Origin: Desulfobacteraceae bacterium
GTDB lineage: Bacteria > Desulfobacterota > Desulfobacteria > Desulfobacterales > Desulfobacteraceae
Length of the DNA stretch: 10,343 bases
Assembly (NCBI GenBank): GCA_011390435.1
Contig: JAABSK010000088.1
Location: 1 to 10,343 of the forward strand
Reading direction: 5' to 3'
Shown: in pieces, positions 1-6,368 of the stretch
How positions within the stretch are numbered: position 1 is the first letter of the stretch
Layout: every line of letters starts with the position of its first letter
Notes under the pieces: model-generated
Seen by the model: only the letters and a program-made list of their open reading frames with translations
Told to the model about the DNA's origin: nothing
Databases searched by the model: none
Program-made: the position numbers and the translations under genes

Positions 1-1301
1 CGATTTATAACATGCGGTATGAAACCATGCCCAGGGAAGAACTGGTGCTGATCCAGCTTTCAAGACTGAAAACCACCCTAGAGCGGGTATATGCAACCGT
101 TCCCTTTTACACCAATGCCTTTGACAAGGCCGGCATCAAACCTGCGGACATCAAAACCATGGCTGATCTGCAGCGTCTGCCGTTTACCACCAAGCAGGAT
201 CTGCGGGACAACTATCCGTACGGCATGTTCTCTGTTCCCATGCAGAACATTGTCCGTATCCATGCCTCGTCCGGAACCACTGGGAAACCCACTGTGGTCG
301 GCTATACCCGCAGGGATATTTCCACCTGGGCGGAGCTGATGGCCAGAAGTTTTTCAGCTGCCGGCGCCACGTCCTCGGATATCATCCACAATGCTTACGG
401 CTATGGGCTGTTTACCGGCGGACTCGGAGCCCATTACGGCGCAGAACGTCTGGGCGCATCTGTCATTCCCATCTCCGGCGGGAACACCAAGCGTCAAATC
501 ACCATCATGCAGGATTTCAAACCCACCATTCTTACCGGTACACCGTCGTATATCCTTCATCTGGCTGAAGTTGCAGAAGAGATGGGGGTTGATTTCAAAA
601 AACTTCATTTTAAAGCCGGAATTTTCGGGGCTGAACCCTGGTCGGAAAAGATGCGGGGGGAGCTGGAATCCAAACTGAACTTAAAAGCCATTGATATCTA
701 TGGGTTAAGTGAGGTTATGGGTCCGGGAGTCTCGATTGAATGCCATGAAGAGCAAAAGGGACTGCATATTTTTGAAGATCATTTCATTCCTGAAATCATC
801 GACTCTGAAACCGGAGAGGTCTTGCCCTACGGTGAATCCGGCGAACTGGTTTTCACCTCGATCACCAAGGAAGCGTTTCCGATTATCCGCTATCGGACCA
901 AGGATATCTGCTCATTGAACCCGGTTCCCTGCCGGTGCGGCAGAACCCATATCCGGATGAACAAACCCACTGGCCGTGCCGATGACATGCTGATTATCCG
1001 GGGAGTCAATGTCTTTCCCTCCCAGATTGAAAGTGTGCTGATGGAAACCAAGCAGATTCTGCCCCATTACCAGCTGGTGGTTGACAGGGTGGATAATCTG
1101 GATACCCTGACCGTCATGGTGGAAATTGATGAGTCCCTTTTCAGTGATGAAATCAAAACCCTCCAGACAATGGAATCCAAATTGTCCAAAGACATTAAAG
1201 AATACCTGGGGGTATCTGCCAAGGTCCAGCTGGTGGAACCCAAAACCATTGCCCGGAGTGAAGGCAAGGCGATACGCGTCATTGACAAGCGAAAAATTTA
1301 A
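1..1301 (+). CDS. paaK: Phenylacetate-CoA ligase (AMP-forming), 5' end probably outside the window
   Basis: Adenylate-forming enzyme that activates phenylacetate or a related aryl acid to its CoA thioester with ATP, in the cytoplasm. Counting from the ATG at 12, the phosphate-binding loop SSGTTGK is at residues 86-92, followed by [17 protein letters not shown], the [10 protein letters not shown] adenylate-binding motif, the hinge segment [18 protein letters not shown], and the C-terminal ARSEGKA carrying the catalytic lysine. It aligns from end to end with E. coli PaaK (437 aa). Three cysteines at 300, 307 and 309 suggest a metal-binding knuckle. The frame is open back to the window edge and reads I-Y-N before the ATG; many homologues begin a few residues before such a motif and no Shine-Dalgarno is visible in bases 1-11, so the true start is probably just upstream. 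The ACT-domain gene follows after 23 nt, typical of anaerobic aryl-acid loci. Substrate preference (phenylacetate or indoleacetate) cannot be read from sequence. Confidence 0.95.
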   Translation, partial: IYNMRYETMPREELVLIQLSRLKTTLERVYATVPFYTNAFDKAGIKPADIKTMADLQRLPFTTKQDLRDNYPYGMFSVPMQNIVRIHASSGTTGKPTVVGYTRRDISTWAELMARSFSAAGATSSDIIHNAYGYGLFTGGLGAHYGAERLGASVIPISGGNTKRQITIMQDFKPTILTGTPSYILHLAEVAEEMGVDFKKLHFKAGIFGAEPWSEKMRGELESKLNLKAIDIYGLSEVMGPGVSIECHEEQKGLHIFEDHFIPEIIDSETGEVLPYGESGELVFTSITKEAFPIIRYRTKDICSLNPVPCRCGRTHIRMNKPTGRADDMLIIRGVNVFPSQIESVLMETKQILPHYQLVVDRVDNLDTLTVMVEIDESLFSDEIKTLQTMESKLSKDIKEYLGVSAKVQLVEPKTIARSEGKAIRVIDKRKI

Positions 1302-1324
1302 TCTATAGGTACAGGGGGTAACGT

Positions 1325-1756
1325 ATGTTTGCAGAGCAAATATCCATATTTATTGAAAACAAGGAAGGCCGTCTGGCAGAAGTCACTGCGATTTTAAGAG
1401 ATGCCGGTGTGAATATCCGGGCATTGTCCCTTGCCGACACCACAGATTTTGGTGTACTGCGCCTGATCGTGGACAACAATGAAAAAGCTGAAGCTGCATT
1501 GAAAAATGAGGGGTTTACCGTTGGTAAAACCAAGGTGCTGGCCGTTGAGGTGGAAGACAAACCCGGAGGGCTGAACTTTATTCTCAATTCACTGTCTGAA
1601 AACGAAGTAAATGTTGAATACATGTACGCCTTTGCCAACCCGCAATGTAAAAACGCCATCATGATCTTCCGGTTTGATGATCCTGAAAAGGCCCTGACAG
1701 TTCTCAACCAGAAACAGATCAAAGTCATCAGTACAGACGATATCTGCAATCTGTAG
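1325..1756 (+). CDS. Tandem ACT-domain protein, partner of phenylacetate-CoA ligase
   Basis: A 143-aa protein made almost wholly of two ACT domains, about residues 3-66 and 70-140. The first opens with a beta strand and the ligand-loop motif NKEGRLAEVTAILRDAGVNI; the second repeats the pattern with DKPGGLNFILNSLSENEVNV. ACT domains are small-molecule (often amino-acid) binding regulatory modules; there is no catalytic domain. A good Shine-Dalgarno (AGGGGGT) lies 5 nt before the ATG, and the gene starts 23 nt after the ligase stop, so the two are very likely co-transcribed. Stand-alone ACT proteins next to paaK, often with indolepyruvate:ferredoxin oxidoreductase genes, recur in anaerobic bacteria and archaea. 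A role in sensing an aromatic amino acid or its product is inference; no ligand has been identified from this sequence. Confidence 0.88.
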   Translation: MFAEQISIFIENKEGRLAEVTAILRDAGVNIRALSLADTTDFGVLRLIVDNNEKAEAALKNEGFTVGKTKVLAVEVEDKPGGLNFILNSLSENEVNVEYMYAFANPQCKNAIMIFRFDDPEKALTVLNQKQIKVISTDDICNL

Positions 1757-1765
1757 ACTGCTGAA

Positions 1766-1806
1766 AACAGGGAAATATCGCCACTGCCCGGCGCTGTTTC
1801 CCTGTT
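1766..1806. terminator. Convergent hairpin between the ACT and ParA genes
   Basis: A perfect 10-bp stem, AACAGGGAAA (1766-1775) with TTTCCCTGTT (1797-1806), encloses a second 4-bp stem CGCC (1779-1782) with GGCG (1790-1793). It lies 10 nt after the ACT gene stop. On the - strand the stem ends in a short T-run (TGTTTTC); on the + strand no T-tract follows. It could end the paaK-ACT transcript and back-stop the ParA transcript, whose stop is about 90 nt away. The weak T-tract makes this a moderate call. Confidence 0.5.
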
Positions 1807-1898
1807 CGGCCTGATCAATCAGATGGCGAGCCAATCAAAAGGGTCACAAATGTTGATCTGATTTTTCAACGTCAAAAGCAGTGATCCCTTGTAAAGCG

Positions 1899-2849
1899 TT
1901 ACAACAGAACAGAACGATCGCTGGTTACCTTTCGAACCAGCTCTCTGTAGTCGGAAGATGCCGTGCTCCCCGGCGCAAATTCAAAAATGGATTTACCATA
2001 TGAAGGTGCTTCAGAAAGGCTTTCACAATACCGAATCGGCGTACAGACATATTCAGGATACAGTTTGGTCAATTGAGTTAAAATGGTTTCAGGACCTTTG
2101 ACCCGTGTGTCCATGAATGTCGGAACAATATATTTCAACATCACTTCCTTCCGGTATTTCTGAATTGATCCCAGAGATTTCATGAATTCAGAAAGGCCCT
2201 GCAGGGGCATGACCTCCAGCGCCACCGGCACCAGAACCTCGGTCGCATAGAACAGGACATTGACAATGAGCTGGTCCCACCCCGGAGCCGTATCAATAAT
2301 CACATAATCATACCGGCTCTCAATCTCTTTCATGGCTTCAGCCAGCGTCCATTCGGCACCAAAGCTTTTACGGTCGATGATCCGTTTGACACCGGCCAGA
2401 GATTTCCCGCCGGACAGAAGCCACAGATTCTTCCTGGCCCGGATGACACATTCTTCAGGGGACAGCTCTTTTGTCAGCAATTCTGTCAGCCCTGCCCGTG
2501 CCTTTTTGCCGAGAATATAAGACGACTGGCCCTGTGTGTCCGTATCCACCAGTAAAACTTTGTACCCGGCAAGGGCAAGGCCTGCGCTGAGGTTGACCGA
2601 AGTCGTTGTTTTTCCAACCCCGCCTTTGCTCAAGGTGACGCAGATTCTGCGAATAGCAGGTTTTGACTCTGTTTTAATTTTGGTGACAGGCGTTTGTGAT
2701 TTTGATTTTTGATCCAGTTGAACCGGGAATTTGTGGCCGCATGATTTGCAGCGTGCCGCAATGGTTTTGCCCAGTGAAGTATTTTCCTGGAGGCTTTCCA
2801 AATTGACTTTATGCTTTTTTGCGCACTTAGGGCATACAATAATCGCCAC
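1899..2849 (-). CDS. ParA/MinD-like P-loop ATPase with an N-terminal zinc ribbon
   Basis: A 316-aa cytoplasmic protein with three parts. Residues 1-45 form a zinc-ribbon-like finger (C6-P-K-C9 and C34-K-S-C37-G), resembling MJ0042-type fingers. Residues 46-66 are a polar linker rich in Lys, Ser and Thr. From about residue 67 there is a ParA-type ATPase: deviant Walker A KGGVGKTT (75-82), DTDTQGQ (102-108) and Walker B VIIDTAPG (183-190). ParA ATPases dimerise on ATP binding and position DNA, chemoreceptor arrays or other cargo. No ParB gene or parS-like repeat is seen beside it, so chromosome partitioning is unlikely to be its local role. The start is GTG at 2849, with AAGGAGG 4 nt upstream, 59 nt after the PilZ gene; no terminator lies between, so they are probably one operon. 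A cargo-positioning or c-di-GMP-linked role is inference. Confidence 0.88.
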   Translation of the reverse strand: MAIIVCPKCAKKHKVNLESLQENTSLGKTIAARCKSCGHKFPVQLDQKSKSQTPVTKIKTESKPAIRRICVTLSKGGVGKTTTSVNLSAGLALAGYKVLLVDTDTQGQSSYILGKKARAGLTELLTKELSPEECVIRARKNLWLLSGGKSLAGVKRIIDRKSFGAEWTLAEAMKEIESRYDYVIIDTAPGWDQLIVNVLFYATEVLVPVALEVMPLQGLSEFMKSLGSIQKYRKEVMLKYIVPTFMDTRVKGPETILTQLTKLYPEYVCTPIRYCESLSEAPSYGKSIFEFAPGSTASSDYRELVRKVTSDRSVLL

Positions 2850-2908
2850 GGATCCTCCTTTTCTGCGTCCTCAGGAACAGTATCAACCCGAATCTCTCAT
2901 ATCTGTTT

Positions 2909-3322
2909 TTAAACATCACCCGCAATATGGCCATGTTCCAACAATCGATTTTTCATTTCAGACAGCACAGTGGCAAGCCGGTCTGTTTTGTCCGTATCAA
3001 TCCCGGTCCATTCAATACCGCAGTGCCAGAGGTGTTTTTCACCGGGAGATACATGAATTACTCTGCCGGTCAGGTGTTCAAGGCAGAGATCAAAAAGATG
3101 AAGTTCACACATGGGAAGGACCTGACCGCTTACAAACCGGTTCTGTTCCTCAACAGGAATCCGGATACCGCCTGGAGAAATGTCCAGAATGTCATACCTG
3201 CCATCCTGGATTTTTACCCAGACATCCTGGGCATTTTCAACAGGCACACGAAAATTTTTCCTGACGATTTCAGGCAGGTTTGAGTCGGTTTCTGCGTTAT
3301 CAAATTCAATGGATTGGTTCAC
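2909..3322 (-). CDS. PilZ-domain protein, predicted c-di-GMP receptor
   Basis: A 137-aa protein containing a single PilZ domain. Both halves of the c-di-GMP site are visible: RKNFR (R21 and R25, the RxxxR motif) and DISPGG (D47, S49, G52, the D/NxSxxG motif). The remainder is predicted beta strands, ending in a helix (TDRLATVLSEMKNRLLE). There is no output domain, signal peptide or membrane segment, so it probably acts by binding a partner when c-di-GMP is present. It starts at GTG 3322, supported by AGGTGG 4 nt upstream. It is the first gene after the atp terminator and leads a two-gene unit with the zinc-ribbon ParA ATPase, the obvious candidate partner, although nothing in the sequence proves an interaction. 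Confidence 0.87.
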   Translation of the reverse strand: MNQSIEFDNAETDSNLPEIVRKNFRVPVENAQDVWVKIQDGRYDILDISPGGIRIPVEEQNRFVSGQVLPMCELHLFDLCLEHLTGRVIHVSPGEKHLWHCGIEWTGIDTDKTDRLATVLSEMKNRLLEHGHIAGDV

Positions 3323-3347
3323 CGGGCCACCTGTTATATGATATCAA

Positions 3348-3375
3348 TTTATATCGCAATCACTGGCATTTGAAA
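3348..3375 (-). promoter_or_regulatory. Candidate sigma70-type promoter for the PilZ-ParA unit
   Basis: On the - strand TATAAA (3353-3348, one mismatch to TATAAT) follows TTTCAA (3375-3370, a poor -35) with a 16-nt spacer, in an AT-rich stretch between the atp terminator and the PilZ start. It would give a leader of about 20 nt. The -35 match is weak, so this is tentative. Nothing else was recognised between 3323 and 3428. Confidence 0.3.
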
Positions 3376-3428
3376 CATATACCAAATAAAAGCAAAGTCA
3401 GGCAAGCAAAATTCTTTGGAACAACGTA

Positions 3429-3465
3429 AAAAAGGGTGCAGAACCTGTTGTTCTGCACCCTTTTT
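3429..3465 (-). terminator. Rho-independent terminator after atpE
   Basis: A perfect 15-bp inverted repeat, AAAAAGGGTGCAGAA (3429-3443) with TTCTGCACCCTTTTT (3451-3465), around a 7-nt loop. On the - strand the GC-rich core GGGTGCAGAA/TTCTGCACCC is followed by six T. It sits 36 nt after the atpE stop and ends the atp operon. Flanking A and T runs make it look usable in both directions, but no + strand gene lies upstream. Confidence 0.93.
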
Positions 3466-3501
3466 AAAGGTCTATAACAAATATGGTAAGATTCAGTGCA
3501 A

Positions 3502-3768
3502 TTATCCGCCGATGATCGCAGTTGCAGCGTTCAGTGCAGGATGAGCGAACATCAGAATCAAAGAGACAACCAGTGCGTAGATACACAGAGACTCAATCAG
3601 GGCCAGACCGATCAGCATGTTCACCTGAATTTTACCGGCTGCTTCAGGATTTCGTGCGATACCGCTCATAGCACCGTTCAGGCCCATACCCTGACCAATT
3701 GCACAACCAAATGCCGCGATACCAATGGCAAGACCTGCCGCCCAAACACTACTTACTAGAAATTCCAT
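3502..3768 (-). CDS. atpE: F0 ATP synthase subunit c, with Na+-binding residues
   Basis: An 88-aa hairpin membrane protein that oligomerises into the rotating c ring. Helix 1 (about 5-38) carries the glycine pattern [16 protein letters not shown]; the polar loop is R39-N40-P41; helix 2 (about 47-78) carries the ion-binding E59. The residues known to coordinate sodium in the Ilyobacter tartaricus c ring all have equivalents: Q26, E59, S60 and Y64, with the same spacing (33 residues from Q to E, 5 from E to Y). This points to a Na+-binding site, though some rings with this signature may work with protons in vivo. The ATG at 3768 has AAGGAG six nt upstream. It is the last gene of the cluster, after an unusually long 81-nt spacer from atpB and before a strong terminator. 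Confidence 0.97.
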   Translation of the reverse strand: MEFLVSSVWAAGLAIGIAAFGCAIGQGMGLNGAMSGIARNPEAAGKIQVNMLIGLALIESLCIYALVVSLILMFAHPALNAATAIIGG

Positions 3769-3805
3769 GTTTTACTCCTTAACATAATTAAATTTAATAT
3801 AATAT

Positions 3806-3836
3806 AAAAAAACAACGGGCTTCTTCCGTTTCCCGT
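3806..3836 (-). promoter_or_regulatory. Hairpin and oligo-U element in the atpB-atpE spacer
   Basis: In - strand orientation two alternative 5-bp stems overlap: ACGGG with CCCGT (3836-3832 with 3819-3815) and AACGG with CCGTT (3830-3826 with 3818-3814). The second is followed after one G by seven T (3812-3806) and then a strongly AT-rich stretch to the atpE Shine-Dalgarno at 3780-3775. It could be a weak attenuator, an mRNA processing or stability element, or part of a U-rich translational enhancer for subunit c. The stems are short, so function is uncertain. Confidence 0.4.
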
Positions 3837-3849
3837 AAAACGCCTATGA

Positions 3850-4539
3850 TTAATGTGCTTCTTCAATGGCACCGGCAATATACATGGTGGCCAGAAGGAA
3901 AAAAACAAATGCCTGTACAAGGGCAACAAATGAGCCCAGGGCCATGACCGGCAATGGTGCCAGAAAAGCACCGCCCAGTCCCAACAGAATGATCACAACC
4001 AGTTCATGCCCTGCCATATTTCCAAACAGACGGAAGGTCAAAGAGAGCACTCGTGCACTGTGACCAATGATTTCAATGAAAAAAAACAGCGGGATCATGG
4101 CAGGAATCGGTCCCAAAAAATGTTTGATATACTTGACTCCGTGGTGCTGAATACCGACAACATGACTCCAGAGAACAGCGATAAGCGCCAGTGCCAGTGT
4201 GGTGTTGATGTTAGCGGTTGGCGGAAAAAACGTGGGCACCAGCCCCATAAGGTTTCCGAACAGAACAAAGAGAAATATGGTCAGCACCAGTGGATAATAA
4301 GGCCGTCCTTCTTCACCAGTAATGGTTACCATAAAGTCTTCGAGCCCTGAAATCACGACTTCAAACACATTCTGAACTCCCGAAGGAACCATTGAAATAC
4401 TTTTTCCGGCAAGCCACCCCAGGATTATCAAAATAATCATTGCAAGCCACATATAGACTACGTGGGGATATGCGGCTGCGAATTCTTCCAGCCCGAATAA
4501 ACCAAAAAGTGATGTCAGTAACAAATACGGATGTTCCAC
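3850..4539 (-). CDS. atpB: F0 ATP synthase subunit a
   Basis: A 229-aa polytopic membrane protein forming the stator ion channel against the c ring. The diagnostic segment SLTFRLFGNMAGHELV includes R170, the counterpart of E. coli R210, essential for ion transfer. Other family marks are the membrane-embedded NLMGLVPTFFPPTANINTT and the C-terminal helix SFVALVQAFVFFLLATMYI. It is somewhat shorter than E. coli subunit a (271 aa), as in many delta-proteobacteria. The start is GTG at 4539; the Shine-Dalgarno AAGGAGG lies about 9 nt upstream inside the last codons of atpI, and only one base separates the atpI stop from the start, so translation is probably coupled. Counterpart subunits b, delta and F1 are not in this window. 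Confidence 0.97.
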   Translation of the reverse strand: MEHPYLLLTSLFGLFGLEEFAAAYPHVVYMWLAMIILIILGWLAGKSISMVPSGVQNVFEVVISGLEDFMVTITGEEGRPYYPLVLTIFLFVLFGNLMGLVPTFFPPTANINTTLALALIAVLWSHVVGIQHHGVKYIKHFLGPIPAMIPLFFFIEIIGHSARVLSLTFRLFGNMAGHELVVIILLGLGGAFLAPLPVMALGSFVALVQAFVFFLLATMYIAGAIEEAH

Positions 4540-4540
4540 T

Positions 4541-4942
4541 TTATATTGCCTCCTTGAAAAATAATCGTGTTAATTCAATCATCGCCGCAATAAACATGCT
4601 TGCCACCACTACGGAGAGCCCAGCAATCAGACCCAGAGGATGAACAATATGTTTTGATATCAGCAGAAAGATTATAAAGCCGCTTACTGCAAATCGAATA
4701 TAATATTTCATCAGGACATTTCCGACCACGGACCGCCCTTTTATTAGAACAACTTCAGGATCAAACATGGTTTTCAGTGTATTTTTCAACAGATGGAAAT
4801 TCACTGCAGCAATCAGTCCGCCCAGAACAAGACCCAGCGCAAATTCCGCCGAAGCAACCATGGTTCCAAACACTCCGCTGAAAAAAAGCAGCAGCCAGTT
4901 TGTCCGGATAATGAAATCAACTGTTTTATGTAAATCCTGCAT
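4541..4942 (-). CDS. atpI: ATP synthase subunit I (AtpI-like), c-ring assembly factor
   Basis: A 133-aa membrane protein with about four predicted transmembrane helices (roughly residues 13-30, 33-51, 80-97 and 100-123) and short polar ends. The sequence is poorly conserved, so the assignment rests on length, topology and position directly before atpB. AtpI-family proteins are thought to help assemble or stabilise the c ring and may affect Mg2+ handling; they are not part of the finished enzyme. The start codon overlaps the atpZ stop by one base (TAATG), and the final codons hold the atpB ribosome-binding site. Confidence 0.82.
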   Translation of the reverse strand: MQDLHKTVDFIIRTNWLLLFFSGVFGTMVASAEFALGLVLGGLIAAVNFHLLKNTLKTMFDPEVVLIKGRSVVGNVLMKYYIRFAVSGFIIFLLISKHIVHPLGLIAGLSVVVASMFIAAMIELTRLFFKEAI

Positions 4943-5160
4943 TAAAACTTTCTACCCTTTTTTCCCGCCCGTATGATGTTGCTGAAACCAGCGGCAATTC
5001 CCAACGCCAGACCGATAAACAAAAGAACCGGCTCGGTATCAAACTTTTTGTCCAGCCACATTCCCAGAAAAAGTCCGATGAAAATGGCCAAAGCCACCGA
5101 CATGCCAAGACTGGCAAAATACCCGAGCTCTCTTACGGTCCTGCCAGTTTCATTTTTCAT
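4942..5160 (-). CDS. atpZ: AtpZ-like F0F1 ATPase accessory protein
   Basis: A 72-aa protein with two predicted membrane helices (about 15-35 and 44-63) joined by the loop WLDKKFDTEP (35-44), and a basic tail (RAGKKGRKF). This matches the small AtpZ / ATPase_gene1 family found at the head of many atp operons, proposed to act with AtpI in assembly or cation supply to the F0 sector. The ATG at 5160 is preceded by AGGAAGG with about 6 nt spacing. It is the first gene of the atpZ-I-B-E unit, 97 nt after the end of selD, and that gap holds a promoter candidate. Confidence 0.83.
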   Translation of the reverse strand: MKNETGRTVRELGYFASLGMSVALAIFIGLFLGMWLDKKFDTEPVLLFIGLALGIAAGFSNIIRAGKKGRKF

Positions 5161-5191
5161 CTAAAACCTTCCTGATCGTCATACTGACGGC

Positions 5192-5220
5192 ATTAAAAGA
5201 TCAATTTATCTTGGAAGCAA
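5192..5220 (-). promoter_or_regulatory. Candidate sigma70-type promoter of the atp cluster
   Basis: On the - strand TTGCTT (5220-5215) and TTTAAT (5197-5192, one mismatch to TATAAT) are 17 nt apart, in the 97-nt gap between selD and atpZ. The start site would fall near 5185, leaving a leader of about 25 nt with the atpZ ribosome-binding site. No terminator for selD was seen in the gap, so read-through from selD is also possible. Confidence 0.38.
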
Positions 5221-5257
5221 ATATCATATGCAACCTTACAAGTCAACGTGAAATCCA

Positions 5258-6307
5258 TCAAATCATCGTTAAAAATCCAGTGCCGCTCTCCCCTACAACC
5301 TGCCCGATCTGCCAGGCATTTTCACCCTGGTTTTTCATCTCCGCCATAAAAAGACGGGCCTTACTTTCCGGCAGAAATACCAGAAGACCACCCGAAGTCT
5401 GCGGATCGAACATCAGATCCACCCGGGCTTTTTCAACCTGATCACTGATCTGCACCACATCCTTAAAAAACCGGCGGTTATTATGGGCACCGGCCGGGAC
5501 CAGCCCCATACCGGCAAACTCAAGCGCACCCGACAATAACGGAACATTGGCGGTAAAAAGATGAAACGCTTTTTTAGACCCTTTTGCCGCCTCCAGCAGG
5601 TGACCTGCAAGTCCAAATCCAGTCACATCAGTACAGGCAGTTGGGTGAAACGCTGCCATTGTCTCAGCCGCTGTCTTGTTGAGTCTGGACATCACAGCTG
5701 CCGCCTCCCGGATCTGTTCCAATGATGCCAGCTGCGCTTTTACAGCCGTGGACAGGACCCCTGTTCCCACAGGTTTTGTCAGCAGGATAAAATCCCCGGT
5801 TTGTGCACCGGAATTGGTCACCACCGCCTTGGGATGCACCACCCCGGTGACTGACAGCCCGTATTTGAATTCAGCATCATCCACAGAATGTCCGCCCACC
5901 AGGGTTGCCCCGGACTCATTGATCTTGTCAAGACCGCCTTCCAGTGTCCGGGCCAGAATCTCTTCCGGCAGGTCACAGCTTGGAAAACAGACGATGTTCA
6001 TCACGGTAACAGGCGTCCCGCCCATGGCATACACATCACTCAGGGAATTGGCTGCTGCAATCTGGCCGAATTCATACGGATCATCTGTTACCGGGGTCAG
6101 AAAATCAAGGGTCTGAATCAATGCCGTATCTTCATTGATCTGATAAACACCGGCATCGTCCGGGGAATCCAGCCCGACAATAAGGTTGGGATGACTTTGA
6201 ATTTTCAGACGACTGACAATTCGATCCAGCGTCCCTGGATCCAGTTTGGCTGCTCAACCCGATGCCTTGACTTTCTGTGTCAGTAATATTTTTTCACTCT
6301 TTTCCAT
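5258..6307 (-). CDS. selD: Selenophosphate synthetase (selenide, water dikinase), selenocysteine-containing
   Basis: Makes selenophosphate from selenide and ATP, the selenium donor for selenocysteine and selenouridine synthesis, in the cytoplasm. The reading frame starts at ATG 6307 and runs for 349 residues if the in-frame TGA at 6256-6254 (codon 18) is read as selenocysteine. The N-terminus then reads ASGUAAKLDPGTL, the conserved active-site loop in which Sec or Cys sits. Downstream are DDAGVY, TLDFLTPVTDDPYEFGQIAA, GGHSVDDAEFKYGLSVTG, TDVTGFGLAGHLLEAAKG and DPQTSGGLLVF, all SelD hallmarks, and the total length is normal. A call beginning at TTG 6121 would lose 62 residues including the catalytic loop and part of the ATP site. 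The ribosome-binding site is weak (AGG 8 nt upstream). The gene ends with TGA, so the same codon serves as Sec and as stop. The pgeF stop lies 61 nt upstream. Confidence 0.95.
6223..6241 (-). promoter_or_regulatory. Candidate bacterial SECIS hairpin in selD
   Basis: In the - strand, 12 nt after the Sec TGA, a perfect 7-bp stem GATCCAG (6241-6235) with CTGGATC (6229-6223) closes a 5-nt loop GGACG. The position just downstream of the UGA and the G-rich start of the apical loop fit bacterial SECIS elements recognised by SelB. The stem also encodes normal SelD residues (LDPGTLDR), as expected for an in-gene SECIS. The fold was made by eye, without energy calculation. Confidence 0.65.
6254..6256 (-). 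other. Selenocysteine codon (TGA) of selD
   Basis: In-frame TGA at codon 18 within TCG-GGT-TGA-GCA-GCC (S-G-U-A-A). SelD families carry Cys or Sec at this site. Protein similarity continues on both sides with no frameshift, so recoding is far more likely than a nonsense mutation. Confidence 0.93.
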
Positions 6308-6368
6308 GGGAACCTGGCTTTCAAAATGTTAATGCACTGCAGCACACTTCTGGTCTGCAGGCATGTTG

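Noticed and set aside
1853..1872. Short inverted repeat GTTGA/TCAAC in the gap after the ParA gene
   Set aside because: Five pairs only, not GC-rich and without a clear terminator or operator pattern.
1899..2849. Chromosome- or plasmid-partition ParA
   Set aside because: No adjacent parB or repeated parS-like sites, and the N-terminal four-Cys finger differs from classical partition proteins.
2731..3264. Long + strand open frame opposite the PilZ and ParA genes
   Set aside because: Its translation shows no family features and it lies antisense to two clear genes with good motifs.
5258..6121. SelD read as a truncated gene starting at TTG 6121
   Set aside because: The upstream frame encodes conserved SelD sequence through a TGA; a truncated form would lack the catalytic loop.
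5676..6286. Overlapping + strand open frames opposite selD
   Set aside because: Composition looks like an antisense shadow; no ribosome-binding site or recognisable domain.
6335..6361. Paired CTGCAG sites forming a possible hairpin between pgeF and selD
   Set aside because: Only six pairs with a 12-nt loop and no T-tract on either side; CTGCAG is itself palindromic, so pairing by chance is likely.
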